Source of the DNA: Clostridia bacterium
Lineage (GTDB): Bacteria; Bacillota; Clostridia; Christensenellales; CAG-138
Length of the DNA: 52,469 bases
Direction of reading: 5' to 3'
Assembly: GCA_017619735.1 (NCBI GenBank)
Contig: JAFZRT010000038.1
Span: 1 to 52,469 of the forward strand
Shown here: one piece after another, positions 24,200 to 31,461 of the stretch
How the letters are laid out: each line of letters opens with the position of its first letter
Numbering within the stretch: the first letter of the stretch is position 1
Program-made: the position numbers and the translations under genes
The notes under the pieces: model-generated
Told to the model about the DNA's origin: nothing
What the model saw: only the letters and a program-made list of their open reading frames with translations
Databases searched by the model: none

Positions 24200-24576
24200 T
24201 GAAGACAAAGATCGCATATCTGCGCGGGCTCATGGAAGGCATGCAGCTCCCCGAAGACAACAACACCAAGCTCCTGCGCGCCATCGCGGACTGCCTTGAC
24301 GCCATGGCCGACGAGATAGAGGCCGAAGAGACCCGCGTCGACATGATCGAAGGCGATATCGACGAGATCAACGGCGACATCGACGAGCTGGACGAGATCG
24401 TGGGCTTCCTCATCGAGGATGAGGAGGAGGATCCCGACGAGACGGACTGGGAGGACGATTTCGACTTCTACACCTGCCCCAACTGCGGCGAGGTGGTCCC
24501 CATCGACGAGGAGTCGCTCAACGACGAGGCGGATCCCATCTGCCCCAAGTGCAACGCCAAGCTCTTCGGCGACTGA
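24199..24576 (+). CDS. CD1247 N-terminal domain-like protein with C-terminal zinc ribbon
   Basis: A 125-residue acidic protein starting at ATG 24199, one base into the efp stop (TGATG), so translation is probably coupled. The N-terminus KIAYLRGLMEGMQLPEDN with a following helical acidic part (EIEAEETRVDMIEGDIDEINGDIDELDE) matches the CD1247 N-terminal domain family of Clostridia as I recall it. The C-terminus is a zinc ribbon: TCPNCGEVVPIDEE and CPKCNAKLF, two CPXC pairs about 28 residues apart. Function is not known; linkage to efp suggests a housekeeping role in translation. No separate ribosome site is obvious apart from GGAGCG upstream. Confidence 0.82.
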   Translation: MKTKIAYLRGLMEGMQLPEDNNTKLLRAIADCLDAMADEIEAEETRVDMIEGDIDEINGDIDELDEIVGFLIEDEEEDPDETDWEDDFDFYTCPNCGEVVPIDEESLNDEADPICPKCNAKLFGD

Positions 24577-24589
24577 AAACGATTCATGC

Positions 24590-24615
24590 AGGCCGCTCCC
24601 CGACGGGAACGGCCT
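24590..24615 (+). terminator. Terminator after the efp operon
   Basis: AGGCCGCTCCC (24590-24600) and GGGAACGGCCT (24605-24615) form a stem with one mismatch and a four-base loop, followed by TGATTTTCTTTT. Confidence 0.82.
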
Positions 24616-24642
24616 TGATTTTCTTTTGAGAGGCACCCGGAT

Positions 24643-26100
24643 ATGAAACGGCTCCTTTTGCTGCTCGCCGCGGCGCTGCTGTTCCTGACCTCCTGCGCCC
24701 CGCAGGAGGCGGCGCTCCCCACGCCCGAGCCGACGGCGGAGGCGACTGCGGCTCCCACGGAGGCCCCGGCCGACCGGCCCTACTCCGGAGACGGGAAGGG
24801 ATACGAAAAGATATGGTACCGCCAGCGCGACGTCGGTTGGGAGGAGGACGTCGTGTTCTTTGCCGACGCCTTTCTCGACCCGTATCACGGGCACCCGCTC
24901 CTGACCGACAGGGCGTCGCTCAAAAAGACCTACAACGACCTCGTGCTGCGGTACTCCTCAACGAGCTCGGAGAGCTTCTGCGACCCCGCCCTGCGGGAGG
25001 AGTTCATCCGCCGCGTGAACGAGCTGATACTGGATATCCCCTATACCTCCAATTACGACATGCCGATCCGCCTCGCCGAGATAGCGGCGCTGCTGGGCGA
25101 CGCGCACTCGTACGTGAGCGTGCCCGTGGAGGAGGCCTTCCCCATGTGGCTGAAGGTCTTCTATACGGACGGCGTGCCGGAATGCGCGGTCGATTTCGCG
25201 CCTGCGGGCAGCGAGCGGCTTTTGGGCTCGCGCCTCACCGCGATAAACGGCGTGCCCGTATTGGAGATAGCCGGTAAGCTGCGCCCCTTCGTCTCGCTCG
25301 AGGCGGAGACGACGTTTTACCGGCGTGCGCTGGATTATTCGATGCTGCTCAACTGCAGCCTGCTGCGCTATATCGGCGTAATGGGGCCGGAGCGCAGCGC
25401 GGTTTTCACGCTGATCGATCCCGACGGCAACGAGTTCGAGACCGAGCTTTTGTCCCGCTCGTCCGCCGCCATGTGGCACGACGCGGTCGGCTATCACGCC
25501 GAAAACGGCGAGCCGGAGAGCGATCACGGCACTCTGCTAATGGAGCGCTTCCCCTACGAGGAGCTGTGGTCCACCATGCTTTCGGAGGGAAGGACGCTGT
25601 ATCTGCGCTTCAACACCTGCAAGGTGGACGACACGATAGGAGAGATCGTGAACGAGGCCTTCTCCGAGGCGGCGGCTTCCGGAAAGCTCGAAAAGGTCAT
25701 CGTCGATTTCCGCTCCAACGGCGGCGGCTACGCCGATCTGAGCGGCAATTTCCTCCCCCTTGCCAACGCCATGCGCGATTCCGGCGCGGAGCTTTACGTG
25801 CTTATCGACGGGGGTTCGTTCTCCGCGGCGGTGGGCATCCCGTCCATGCTGAAGCGCCGTCTGGAGAACGTGACGCTCGCGGGGACCCCCGCGGGCCAGC
25901 CGACGAGCTTCTTCAGCGGATGGCAGTCCGAGCTGCCCAACTCCGGCGTGTACTTCCAGTACTCCGACCGCTTCAACGAGTTCTGGCCCGGCAACTCCGA
26001 CGAGGTGCTCACGCCCGATCTCGTGATACCGCAGACCTATTCCGACTTCCTCAACGGCGTCGACAGCGTGCTGTACCGGCTGCTCGAGGGCGGAGAATGA
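24643..26100 (+). CDS. S41-like peptidase domain lipoprotein
   Basis: A 485-residue predicted lipoprotein. Signal peptide with lipobox LTSC (Cys18), then a Pro/Thr/Glu linker (about 20-45). The body resembles S41 (C-terminal processing/tricorn) peptidases: GDAHSYVSV near residue 150, a strand-rich middle, KVIVDFRSNGGGY, and the nucleophile region IDGGSFSAAVG with Ser394 as the best candidate. The Lys of the Ser-Lys dyad is not obvious in the following LAGTPAGQPTSFF, so it may use a tricorn-like triad or be inactive. It would sit on the outer face of the membrane. GAGAGG lies upstream of the ATG. Specific substrate unknown. Confidence 0.82.
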   Translation: MKRLLLLLAAALLFLTSCAPQEAALPTPEPTAEATAAPTEAPADRPYSGDGKGYEKIWYRQRDVGWEEDVVFFADAFLDPYHGHPLLTDRASLKKTYNDLVLRYSSTSSESFCDPALREEFIRRVNELILDIPYTSNYDMPIRLAEIAALLGDAHSYVSVPVEEAFPMWLKVFYTDGVPECAVDFAPAGSERLLGSRLTAINGVPVLEIAGKLRPFVSLEAETTFYRRALDYSMLLNCSLLRYIGVMGPERSAVFTLIDPDGNEFETELLSRSSAAMWHDAVGYHAENGEPESDHGTLLMERFPYEELWSTMLSEGRTLYLRFNTCKVDDTIGEIVNEAFSEAAASGKLEKVIVDFRSNGGGYADLSGNFLPLANAMRDSGAELYVLIDGGSFSAAVGIPSMLKRRLENVTLAGTPAGQPTSFFSGWQSELPNSGVYFQYSDRFNEFWPGNSDEVLTPDLVIPQTYSDFLNGVDSVLYRLLEGGE

Positions 26101-26113
26101 CACGAAAAAACGA

Positions 26114-26141
26114 AAGCCCGGGGAAATAGATCCCCGGGCTT
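26114..26141 (+). terminator. Terminator after the S41-like gene
   Basis: AAGCCCGGGGA (26114-26124) pairs perfectly with TCCCCGGGCTT (26131-26141); a short TTATTG follows. The next promoter begins two bases later. Confidence 0.8.
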
Positions 26142-26142
26142 A

Positions 26143-26171
26143 TTGACATACGGCTCTGCCGCATATAGAAT
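26143..26171 (+). promoter_or_regulatory. sigmaA promoter of the MATE transporter gene
   Basis: Consensus -35 TTGACA (26143-26148), 17-base spacer, -10 TAGAAT (26166-26171). Leader about 27 nt. Confidence 0.85.
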
Positions 26172-26204
26172 TATTACATAAATCATCGGGAAAGCGTACG
26201 AGGG

Positions 26205-27611
26205 ATGAAGGTTTTCAAAAGATCCAGAGATATAGACATGCTCAACGGGCCTCTGCTCGGCAAGGTCTTCCTTTTCGCGCTGCCCCTCATGCTGACGAAC
26301 CTGCTCCAGATGTTCTACAACGCCGCCGATATGATAATCGCGGGCAAGTCGAACGTCGAAGGCGCCATCGGCTCCATCGGCACGACCGCGGCGATGATAA
26401 ACCTTCTGCTCAATATCTTCATGGGCTTCTCCGTCGGCACGAACATCGTCGTCGCCCGCAACATCGGCAAGAACGATCCCGAAGCCGTGAGCGGCGCGGT
26501 GCACTCCTCGCTTATCCTCGGCCTCATTACGGGCGCGGTCTGCTCGGTGATAGGCCTTGCCGTGAGCCGGCCCGTGCTCGCGCTCCTCGGCGACGAGGGC
26601 CATATACTCGACCTTGCGGCGCTCTACACCCGCATCTATTTCTCGGGGGCGCCGTTCATCGCGCTCTCCAATTACCTCATCGCGATATTCCGCGCGAAGG
26701 GCGACACCTCCACCCCGCTCGCCGTGCTGACCTGCACCGGGCTTTTGAACGTGGGCCTTAACCTGTTCTTCGTGCTGGTCTGCGGCATGAGCGTCGACGG
26801 CGTGGCCCTCGCCACGGTGATCGCCAACGCCGCGTCGGCTCTGGCGCTTGGCGCGATACTCATGCGGGACTCCGGCCCCTGCCGGCTGGAGCTTAAAAAG
26901 CTCCGCCTCTCCGGCCCCGCCGTGCGCGAGATAATCCGCGACGGTCTGCCCGCGGGCGTGCAGGGCGCGCTGTTCTCCCTCTCCAACATGCTCATCCAGT
27001 CGTCGATAATCGGCTTCAACAACCGCCTCTGCCCCGGCGGCTCCGACGTGATAGACGGCAACAGCGCCGCGTCCAATCTGGAGGGCTTCGTCTACGTTTC
27101 GACCAACTCCGTCTATCAGGCGTCCGTCACGTTCACGAGCCAGAACTACGGCGCGGCCAAGTACCGCCGCATAGGGCGCGTGATGCGCTGCTGCTATTTC
27201 GTCACCGCCTGCATCGCCGTCGTCGGCGCGGGGAGCCTGCTCCTGTTCCACAAGGGACTGCTCTCGCTCTATATCGTGAAGCCCCTCGCCATAGACACCG
27301 CCATGACCCGCATGAAGATAATGCTCATCCCGTACGTGCTGCTCGCGTTCATGGAGGTCGGCTCCGGCGTGCTGCGCGGGCTCGGGCGGTCCATGACGTC
27401 GACGCTCATCTCCCTCATAGGCACCTGCGTTTTCAGGATAATCTGGATCTACACCGTCTGCCCCGCAGTGAACGAGCTGTGGATAGTGTACCTGTCGTAC
27501 CCCATCTCCTGGGGATTGACGGGGCTCACGCATTTTATGTTCTCGGAGACTATAAGAAGAAGGAAGCTCCGGGAGCACGAGGCGAGAGCGGCGGCAGGCG
27601 CGGCATATTGA
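26205..27611 (+). CDS. MATE family multidrug efflux transporter
   Basis: A 468-residue polytopic protein with about 12 membrane helices in two six-helix bundles, the MATE architecture. The N-terminus RDIDMLNGPLLGKVFLFALPLMLTNLLQ is a typical family opening (quoted in part: DMLNGPLLGKVFLFALPLML), and FYNAADMIIAG and GSGVLRGLGRSMTST are family motifs. It exports cationic or polar drugs or metabolites using Na+ or H+; the substrate is not predictable. The ribosome site before ATG 26205 is weak (GAGGG directly adjacent; GGGAAAG ten bases away), so expression may be low. It is alone between its own promoter and a bidirectional terminator. Confidence 0.94.
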   Translation: MKVFKRSRDIDMLNGPLLGKVFLFALPLMLTNLLQMFYNAADMIIAGKSNVEGAIGSIGTTAAMINLLLNIFMGFSVGTNIVVARNIGKNDPEAVSGAVHSSLILGLITGAVCSVIGLAVSRPVLALLGDEGHILDLAALYTRIYFSGAPFIALSNYLIAIFRAKGDTSTPLAVLTCTGLLNVGLNLFFVLVCGMSVDGVALATVIANAASALALGAILMRDSGPCRLELKKLRLSGPAVREIIRDGLPAGVQGALFSLSNMLIQSSIIGFNNRLCPGGSDVIDGNSAASNLEGFVYVSTNSVYQASVTFTSQNYGAAKYRRIGRVMRCCYFVTACIAVVGAGSLLLFHKGLLSLYIVKPLAIDTAMTRMKIMLIPYVLLAFMEVGSGVLRGLGRSMTSTLISLIGTCVFRIIWIYTVCPAVNELWIVYLSYPISWGLTGLTHFMFSETIRRRKLREHEARAAAGAAY

Positions 27612-27628
27612 TAAAAGCGGACGAAAAC

Positions 27629-27650
27629 GGCCCGGGCATACGCCCGGGCC
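27629..27650. terminator. Bidirectional terminator between MATE and degV genes
   Basis: GGCCCGGGC (27629-27637) and GCCCGGGCC (27642-27650) form a perfect nine-bp stem with loop ATAC. CTTTTC follows on plus, GTTTTCG on minus. Confidence 0.85.
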
Positions 27651-27684
27651 CTTTTCATATAAAAGCGTTTTGGAATTGTCCTTA

Positions 27685-28551
27685 TCAGCGCTGTTTGCCG
27701 AGGAAGAACAGCGCGAGAGTGCCGGGGCCGGAGTGGGCGCCGATGACGGGACCGATGTCGGTGATGAGGCGCGCATGATTGCCGAACTCGGCGGCGATCA
27801 TGTTTTCGAGCTTCTTCGCGTCCTCTATGCAGTCGCCGTGGGAGATGAAGTACACGCCGTTCTCGGGATCGAGGGCGGTCTCCGCGTACTTTTTGGCGAT
27901 GGCCTTTATCGAATTGACCCTGCCGCGCACCTTCATCACGGGTATCAGATGCCCGTCGTCGTCGACGTGGAGCACGGGCTTTATGTTGAGCACGCCGCCG
28001 AAGAACGCGGCCGCTGCGGATACCCTGCCGCCCCTCTTGAGATACACGAGGTCGTCCACGGTGAACCAGTGGCAGAGCTGCATGCGCTTATCCATGACCT
28101 CGCGCTCGGCCTCCTCTATGGAGGCGCCGCGGCGCTTCGCCTCGGCTGCGAACCAGAGTATGAGGCCGTGGCCCGCGGAGGCGCAGAGCGTGTCGATGAC
28201 GGCGATCTTCCTGCCGGGATACTCGTTCTTGAGCTCCTCGGCGGTCAGCTTCGCGGTGCCGACGGTGCCGCTGAGGCCCGAGCCGAAGCAGACGTAGAGT
28301 ATGTCGAGGCCCTCCTCCAGTTTGGGGACGAACGCCGCGCGGATGGTCTCCGAATTGGCGGCGGAGGTCCTGAACACGGCGCCGCCGCGCATCTCGTCGT
28401 AAAAGGCCTTTACGGCCATGTCCGACTGCTTGTATTCCCTGTTCTCGCCCTCGCGGCGGAAGGTCAGGTCGATGAGCTCGATGCCGTTTTCACGGAGGGT
28501 CTCGGCGGCAATATCGCAGCCGCTGTCGGTAAATATCACGTATTCGTTCAT
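27685..28551 (-). CDS. DegV family fatty-acid-binding protein (first to the left)
   Basis: A 288-residue DegV protein. The family holds one fatty acid in a two-domain fold; the FakB members present it to the kinase FakA for phospholipid synthesis. Motifs are FTDSGCD (N-terminal), VCFGSGLSGT (lipid carboxylate site), DTLCASAGHGLIL, YLKRGGRVS and the C-terminal IGPVIGAHSGPGTLALFF. The in-frame ATG at 28551 with GGAAAGG upstream gives the usual N-terminus MNEYVIFTDSG, preferred over 28572. It follows the other degV by 30 bases in the same operon. The two differ in the pocket, which fits different acyl chains (inference from the FakB1/FakB2 precedent). No fakA is in the window. Confidence 0.93.
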   Translation of the reverse strand: MNEYVIFTDSGCDIAAETLRENGIELIDLTFRREGENREYKQSDMAVKAFYDEMRGGAVFRTSAANSETIRAAFVPKLEEGLDILYVCFGSGLSGTVGTAKLTAEELKNEYPGRKIAVIDTLCASAGHGLILWFAAEAKRRGASIEEAEREVMDKRMQLCHWFTVDDLVYLKRGGRVSAAAAFFGGVLNIKPVLHVDDDGHLIPVMKVRGRVNSIKAIAKKYAETALDPENGVYFISHGDCIEDAKKLENMIAAEFGNHARLITDIGPVIGAHSGPGTLALFFLGKQR

Positions 28552-28581
28552 GCTTTTCGCCTTTCCCGGCAATGCCGATGA

Positions 28582-29469
28582 TCAGTTCTGTCTTACGCCG
28601 TCCCTGCCCTCGAAGAACAGGGCGACGGTGCCCGGGCCGACGTAGGAGCCGGTGACCGGCTCGTACCTGACTACCATTATCTCACGCGGGGCCCATATGG
28701 CCTCCAGCGTATCGCGAAGCTCGTAAGCGTCCTCCGGGCAGTCAGTGAACGCAATGCCCACGAGCTGATCCTTTTCCCTGTCGGCGAGCTGCGCGTACTT
28801 TTCCGCGAGCACCGCGAGGCCGCGCTTACGGCCCCTCGTCTTGCCGCATACGACGAGATGTCCCCCCTCGTCGCCCTTCAGTATCGGACGGATGCCGAGC
28901 ACCGTGCCGATGAGCGCCTTGGGCGCGGATACCCTGCCGCCCCTGTGCAGATGCATGAGGTCGTCGAGCAGCACCACCTGATAGAGCGACTGGCGCATGG
29001 AGAGCAGGCGGTCGGCCGTTTCATCCAGCGAAAGCCCCGCGTCGCGGAACTCGATCGCGTGGACAACGGCTATCCCCTCGCCCAGGGAGGCGGCCAGCGT
29101 GTCGACCGTGCGGATGCGGCGCTCCGGATAGAGCGCGCGCAGCTCGTCGGCGGCTACCTCCGAGGAGTTGTAGGAATTGCTGATGCCCGAGCTCATGCCG
29201 ACGAAGAGCAGGTCCTCCCCTTTTTTGAGCAGCGGCTCCAGAAACTCGATATAGCGCTGCGGCGTGACCTGCGTGGTCATGACGCGCGTGCCCTCCTTGA
29301 TGGAGGCATAGTACGCCTCGCCCTCGCCGTCGTTGAACGCCTCGGTATCGAGACAGCAGAGCTCCTCCCCGTTAACGGTGTACATGAGGGGCAGCACCCG
29401 CACCGAATGCTCCTCAAGAAAGGGAGTGGGCAGGTTGGATGAAGTATCGGTTACTATAGTGAAAGCCAT
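28582..29469 (-). CDS. DegV family fatty-acid-binding protein (promoter-proximal)
   Basis: A 295-residue DegV paralogue of its downstream neighbour, with VTDTSSNLPTPF, VGMSSGISNSYNSS (serine-rich lipid site), DTLAASLGEGIAV, MHLHRGGRVSAPKA and PVTGSYVGPGTVALFF. Expected to bind a fatty acid and serve a Fak-type kinase. AGGAGT precedes the ATG at good spacing. It is transcribed from the promoter at 29501-29529 and is divergent from the DUF1836 gene, so the regulator and its possible target share 138 bases. Confidence 0.93.
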   Translation of the reverse strand: MAFTIVTDTSSNLPTPFLEEHSVRVLPLMYTVNGEELCCLDTEAFNDGEGEAYYASIKEGTRVMTTQVTPQRYIEFLEPLLKKGEDLLFVGMSSGISNSYNSSEVAADELRALYPERRIRTVDTLAASLGEGIAVVHAIEFRDAGLSLDETADRLLSMRQSLYQVVLLDDLMHLHRGGRVSAPKALIGTVLGIRPILKGDEGGHLVVCGKTRGRKRGLAVLAEKYAQLADREKDQLVGIAFTDCPEDAYELRDTLEAIWAPREIMVVRYEPVTGSYVGPGTVALFFEGRDGVRQN

Positions 29470-29500
29470 AATGACTCCTGCGTATCTAATTTTCGATATT

Positions 29501-29529
29501 AAGTTACCACGACAAATAAATTATGTCAA
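29501..29529 (-). promoter_or_regulatory. sigmaA promoter of the degV pair
   Basis: Minus strand -35 TTGACA (29529-29524), 17-base spacer, -10 TAACTT (29506-29501) with an upstream TGG giving an extended -10. Confidence 0.82.
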
Positions 29530-29548
29530 GTACTTTCTCAAATTATTC

Positions 29549-29577
29549 TTGAATATATCGCGATATGAGAGTATAAT
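29549..29577 (+). promoter_or_regulatory. sigmaA promoter of the DUF1836 gene
   Basis: -35 TTGAAT (29549-29554), 17-base spacer, perfect -10 TATAAT (29572-29577). The spacer contains the 12-bp palindrome at 29555-29566. Confidence 0.83.
29555..29566. promoter_or_regulatory. Candidate operator: palindrome ATATCGCGATAT
   Basis: A perfect 12-bp palindrome sits immediately after the -35 of the DUF1836 promoter and about 25 bases upstream of the degV -35. A bound dimer would block the DUF1836 promoter and could touch the divergent one. Its binder is not known. Confidence 0.5.
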
Positions 29578-29607
29578 ACAGTAAATCATTATTATACGGA
29601 GTCATTT

Positions 29608-30207
29608 ATGGAATACGATAACGATCTTGTGGAAAAGAAGCTGCGCCGCTGGGAAAAGTACATCAACGAGTTCCGCCTGCCCGCGTGGGAGGACATACCC
29701 GATCTCGGCCTCTACATGGAGCAGGTGCTCGCGCTGCTGACGGATTACCTCGATTATCTCCCGCCCGAGCTGAAGGACGAGCAGTTCATAACCGCGGCGA
29801 CCATCAACAACTACGTGCGCAACCGCTATATGCCCAAGCCGCGGAAGAAGAAATACTACCGCATACACATAGCGTACCTCGTAATGATCTGCACCCTGAA
29901 GCAGAGTTTGACGATAGCGACCCTCACGAAGATGATCCCCAACGACATCCCGGAGGAAAGTGTCAGGGAGATCTACACCGCCTACCGCGACAGGCACCGC
30001 ATAACCGCGGAGTATTTCGTGGAGACCGTGCGCGAGATCGCCTCCCCCCTGCTCCATCACGAGGAACGCCGCATGAAGGCCTCCGTCGACGAGACCAGCG
30101 GCCTCATATCGACCTACGCGATATTCTCCGGCCTGTCCGGCCTGCTCGCGGAGAAGCTCATACTCCTCGAGGATAAGCCCGCGGAGGAAGCCGATCCCGA
30201 TCAGTAG
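29608..30207 (+). CDS. DUF1836 domain protein, putative regulator
   Basis: A 199-residue soluble protein matching the DUF1836 family pattern: LPAWEDIPDLGLYMEQVLALL near residues 24-44, then ITAATINNYVRNRYMPKPRKKKYYRIHIAYL (quoted in part: TINNYVRNRYMPKP), which reads like a MerR-type helix-turn-helix followed by a basic wing. The C-terminal third is helical. Family members often lie next to degV genes in Firmicutes, as I recall, and here the gene is divergent from a degV pair. A lipid-responsive regulator is plausible but not proven. The upstream ACGGAG gives a moderate ribosome site. Only 24 bases separate it from the next lipoprotein gene, so they may be co-transcribed. Confidence 0.82.
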   Translation: MEYDNDLVEKKLRRWEKYINEFRLPAWEDIPDLGLYMEQVLALLTDYLDYLPPELKDEQFITAATINNYVRNRYMPKPRKKKYYRIHIAYLVMICTLKQSLTIATLTKMIPNDIPEESVREIYTAYRDRHRITAEYFVETVREIASPLLHHEERRMKASVDETSGLISTYAIFSGLSGLLAEKLILLEDKPAEEADPDQ

Positions 30208-30231
30208 AAAACAGTTTGAAAGGACTCTCTC

Positions 30232-31332
30232 ATGAAAAAAACCGTTCTGTTATTATTGGCGGTATGCCTTGTTGTCGTTCTCTTTGCCGGATGCGCGTCC
30301 AATGCAAACAAACCTGCCGATGCGTCCAAAAATCAGGCGACGCAGCAAATACCGACCTCGGACAACTCGTTCCAGGCGAAGCTCACGAAGCTCAGGGAGC
30401 TCATCGGACAGCTCCGCGACGGTCTGCAGAGATCGGAGGACCTGCTCGTCAGAACAGACGACTACGGCTCGCCCGATTTCCCCGAGAAGGACGCTCTCAT
30501 CGAAGTCCGGACCGAGGCAATGGCGCTGACCGATCAGTACGCTGATGGGCCCTATTTCTCCCCGGAGCAGGAGCCTGAGCTCGACTCCGAGCTCGCAAGG
30601 GCCGAGCAGCTCGTTGACAGACTGAACACCGCCATCGCAGCCGCCGAGGCCGCGTTCTTGACCATCATGTCGTATGAGCCCACGCCGGAGCCCGGGATCC
30701 CCGACGACGAGTGGACGGTCATAACGCTCGACTACACCGACGGCAACGGCTATCAAATGACCGTGACGATGAAATACAGCCGCGTCTACCCGTCCTCCAT
30801 GTACTCCGACGTGGAGGCGCTCTGGTCGGCGATAGGCCGCGGGCACGCGCTGCCCACCGAGGGCTCGTGGGGCTTCACGCACTACGAGGGCGGGGTATGG
30901 TCGCTCGACTGCGGCACGCTCTCCATCGAGAGCCCGAGGCACAATATCTACACCGCCGCGAACGACCTTTACTACATGGTCGGCACGGTTCAGTTCGAGA
31001 ACCACACCCCCGGCTGGTCGTTCTCCGAGAGCAATCCCGGCACGCCCGCGTTTTACATAACGACCGAAAGCACGATGATCACTTCCTACGTCGTCGGCAG
31101 GGTCTTTTACAGCAACACGGATCGGACGTTCGACGCATGGATACAGGTGTCCCCGAAGATGCTCAGCGACAAGACGACCGAGATACCCTTCTGTCTGGCG
31201 TTCGTGGAACAGTACTCGCCGAATTATCCGGACGGCAGATACCGCTCCTTCTACGAGCAGGAGGGCTTCATGATGATCCGCCCCGCGGGCGGCACGAGAA
31301 CTCCCGTCGAGCTGACGTTTGCCGAGCCGTGA
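30232..31332 (+). CDS. Predicted lipoprotein of unknown function
   Basis: A 366-residue protein with a lipoprotein signal peptide (lipobox FAGC, Cys21). A Ser/Asn/Thr linker leads to an acidic coiled-coil-like part (about 45-140: KLTKLRELIGQLRDGLQ, ELARAEQLVDRLNTAIAAAEAAF), a PTPEP linker, then a beta-rich domain of about 200 residues (WTVITLDYTDGNGYQMTV, WSFSESNPGTPAFYI). I do not recognise this domain. AAAGGA precedes the ATG. It lies 24 bases after the DUF1836 gene, so they probably share a transcript, and it ends at a strong terminator. Role at the cell surface unknown. Confidence 0.8.
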   Translation: MKKTVLLLLAVCLVVVLFAGCASNANKPADASKNQATQQIPTSDNSFQAKLTKLRELIGQLRDGLQRSEDLLVRTDDYGSPDFPEKDALIEVRTEAMALTDQYADGPYFSPEQEPELDSELARAEQLVDRLNTAIAAAEAAFLTIMSYEPTPEPGIPDDEWTVITLDYTDGNGYQMTVTMKYSRVYPSSMYSDVEALWSAIGRGHALPTEGSWGFTHYEGGVWSLDCGTLSIESPRHNIYTAANDLYYMVGTVQFENHTPGWSFSESNPGTPAFYITTESTMITSYVVGRVFYSNTDRTFDAWIQVSPKMLSDKTTEIPFCLAFVEQYSPNYPDGRYRSFYEQEGFMMIRPAGGTRTPVELTFAEP

Positions 31333-31352
31333 TCGAAAATAGACGGCTTCAG

Positions 31353-31371
31353 CCCGCCGCTGTGCGGCGGG
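31353..31371 (+). terminator. Terminator after the lipoprotein gene
   Basis: CCCGCCGC (31353-31360) and GCGGCGGG (31364-31371) with loop TGT, followed by TTTTTG. Confidence 0.92.
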
Positions 31372-31394
31372 TTTTTGTATACCTTAAAATATAT

Positions 31395-31423
31395 TTGAAA
31401 TGCGGCGGAAAACCTTGTAAAAT
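31395..31423 (+). promoter_or_regulatory. sigmaA promoter of the aminotransferase gene
   Basis: -35 TTGAAA (31395-31400), 17-base spacer, -10 TAAAAT (31418-31423). A second TATAAT (31431-31436) lies just downstream but without a good -35. Confidence 0.7.
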
Positions 31424-31461
31424 ATTCTTGTATAATTATACCCTTTACGGAGGTAACAGAT

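Noticed and set aside
31431..31436. TATAAT as the main -10 of the aminotransferase gene
   Set aside because: It lacks a fitting -35; the TTGAAA-N17-TAAAAT pair just upstream is better, although both may be used.
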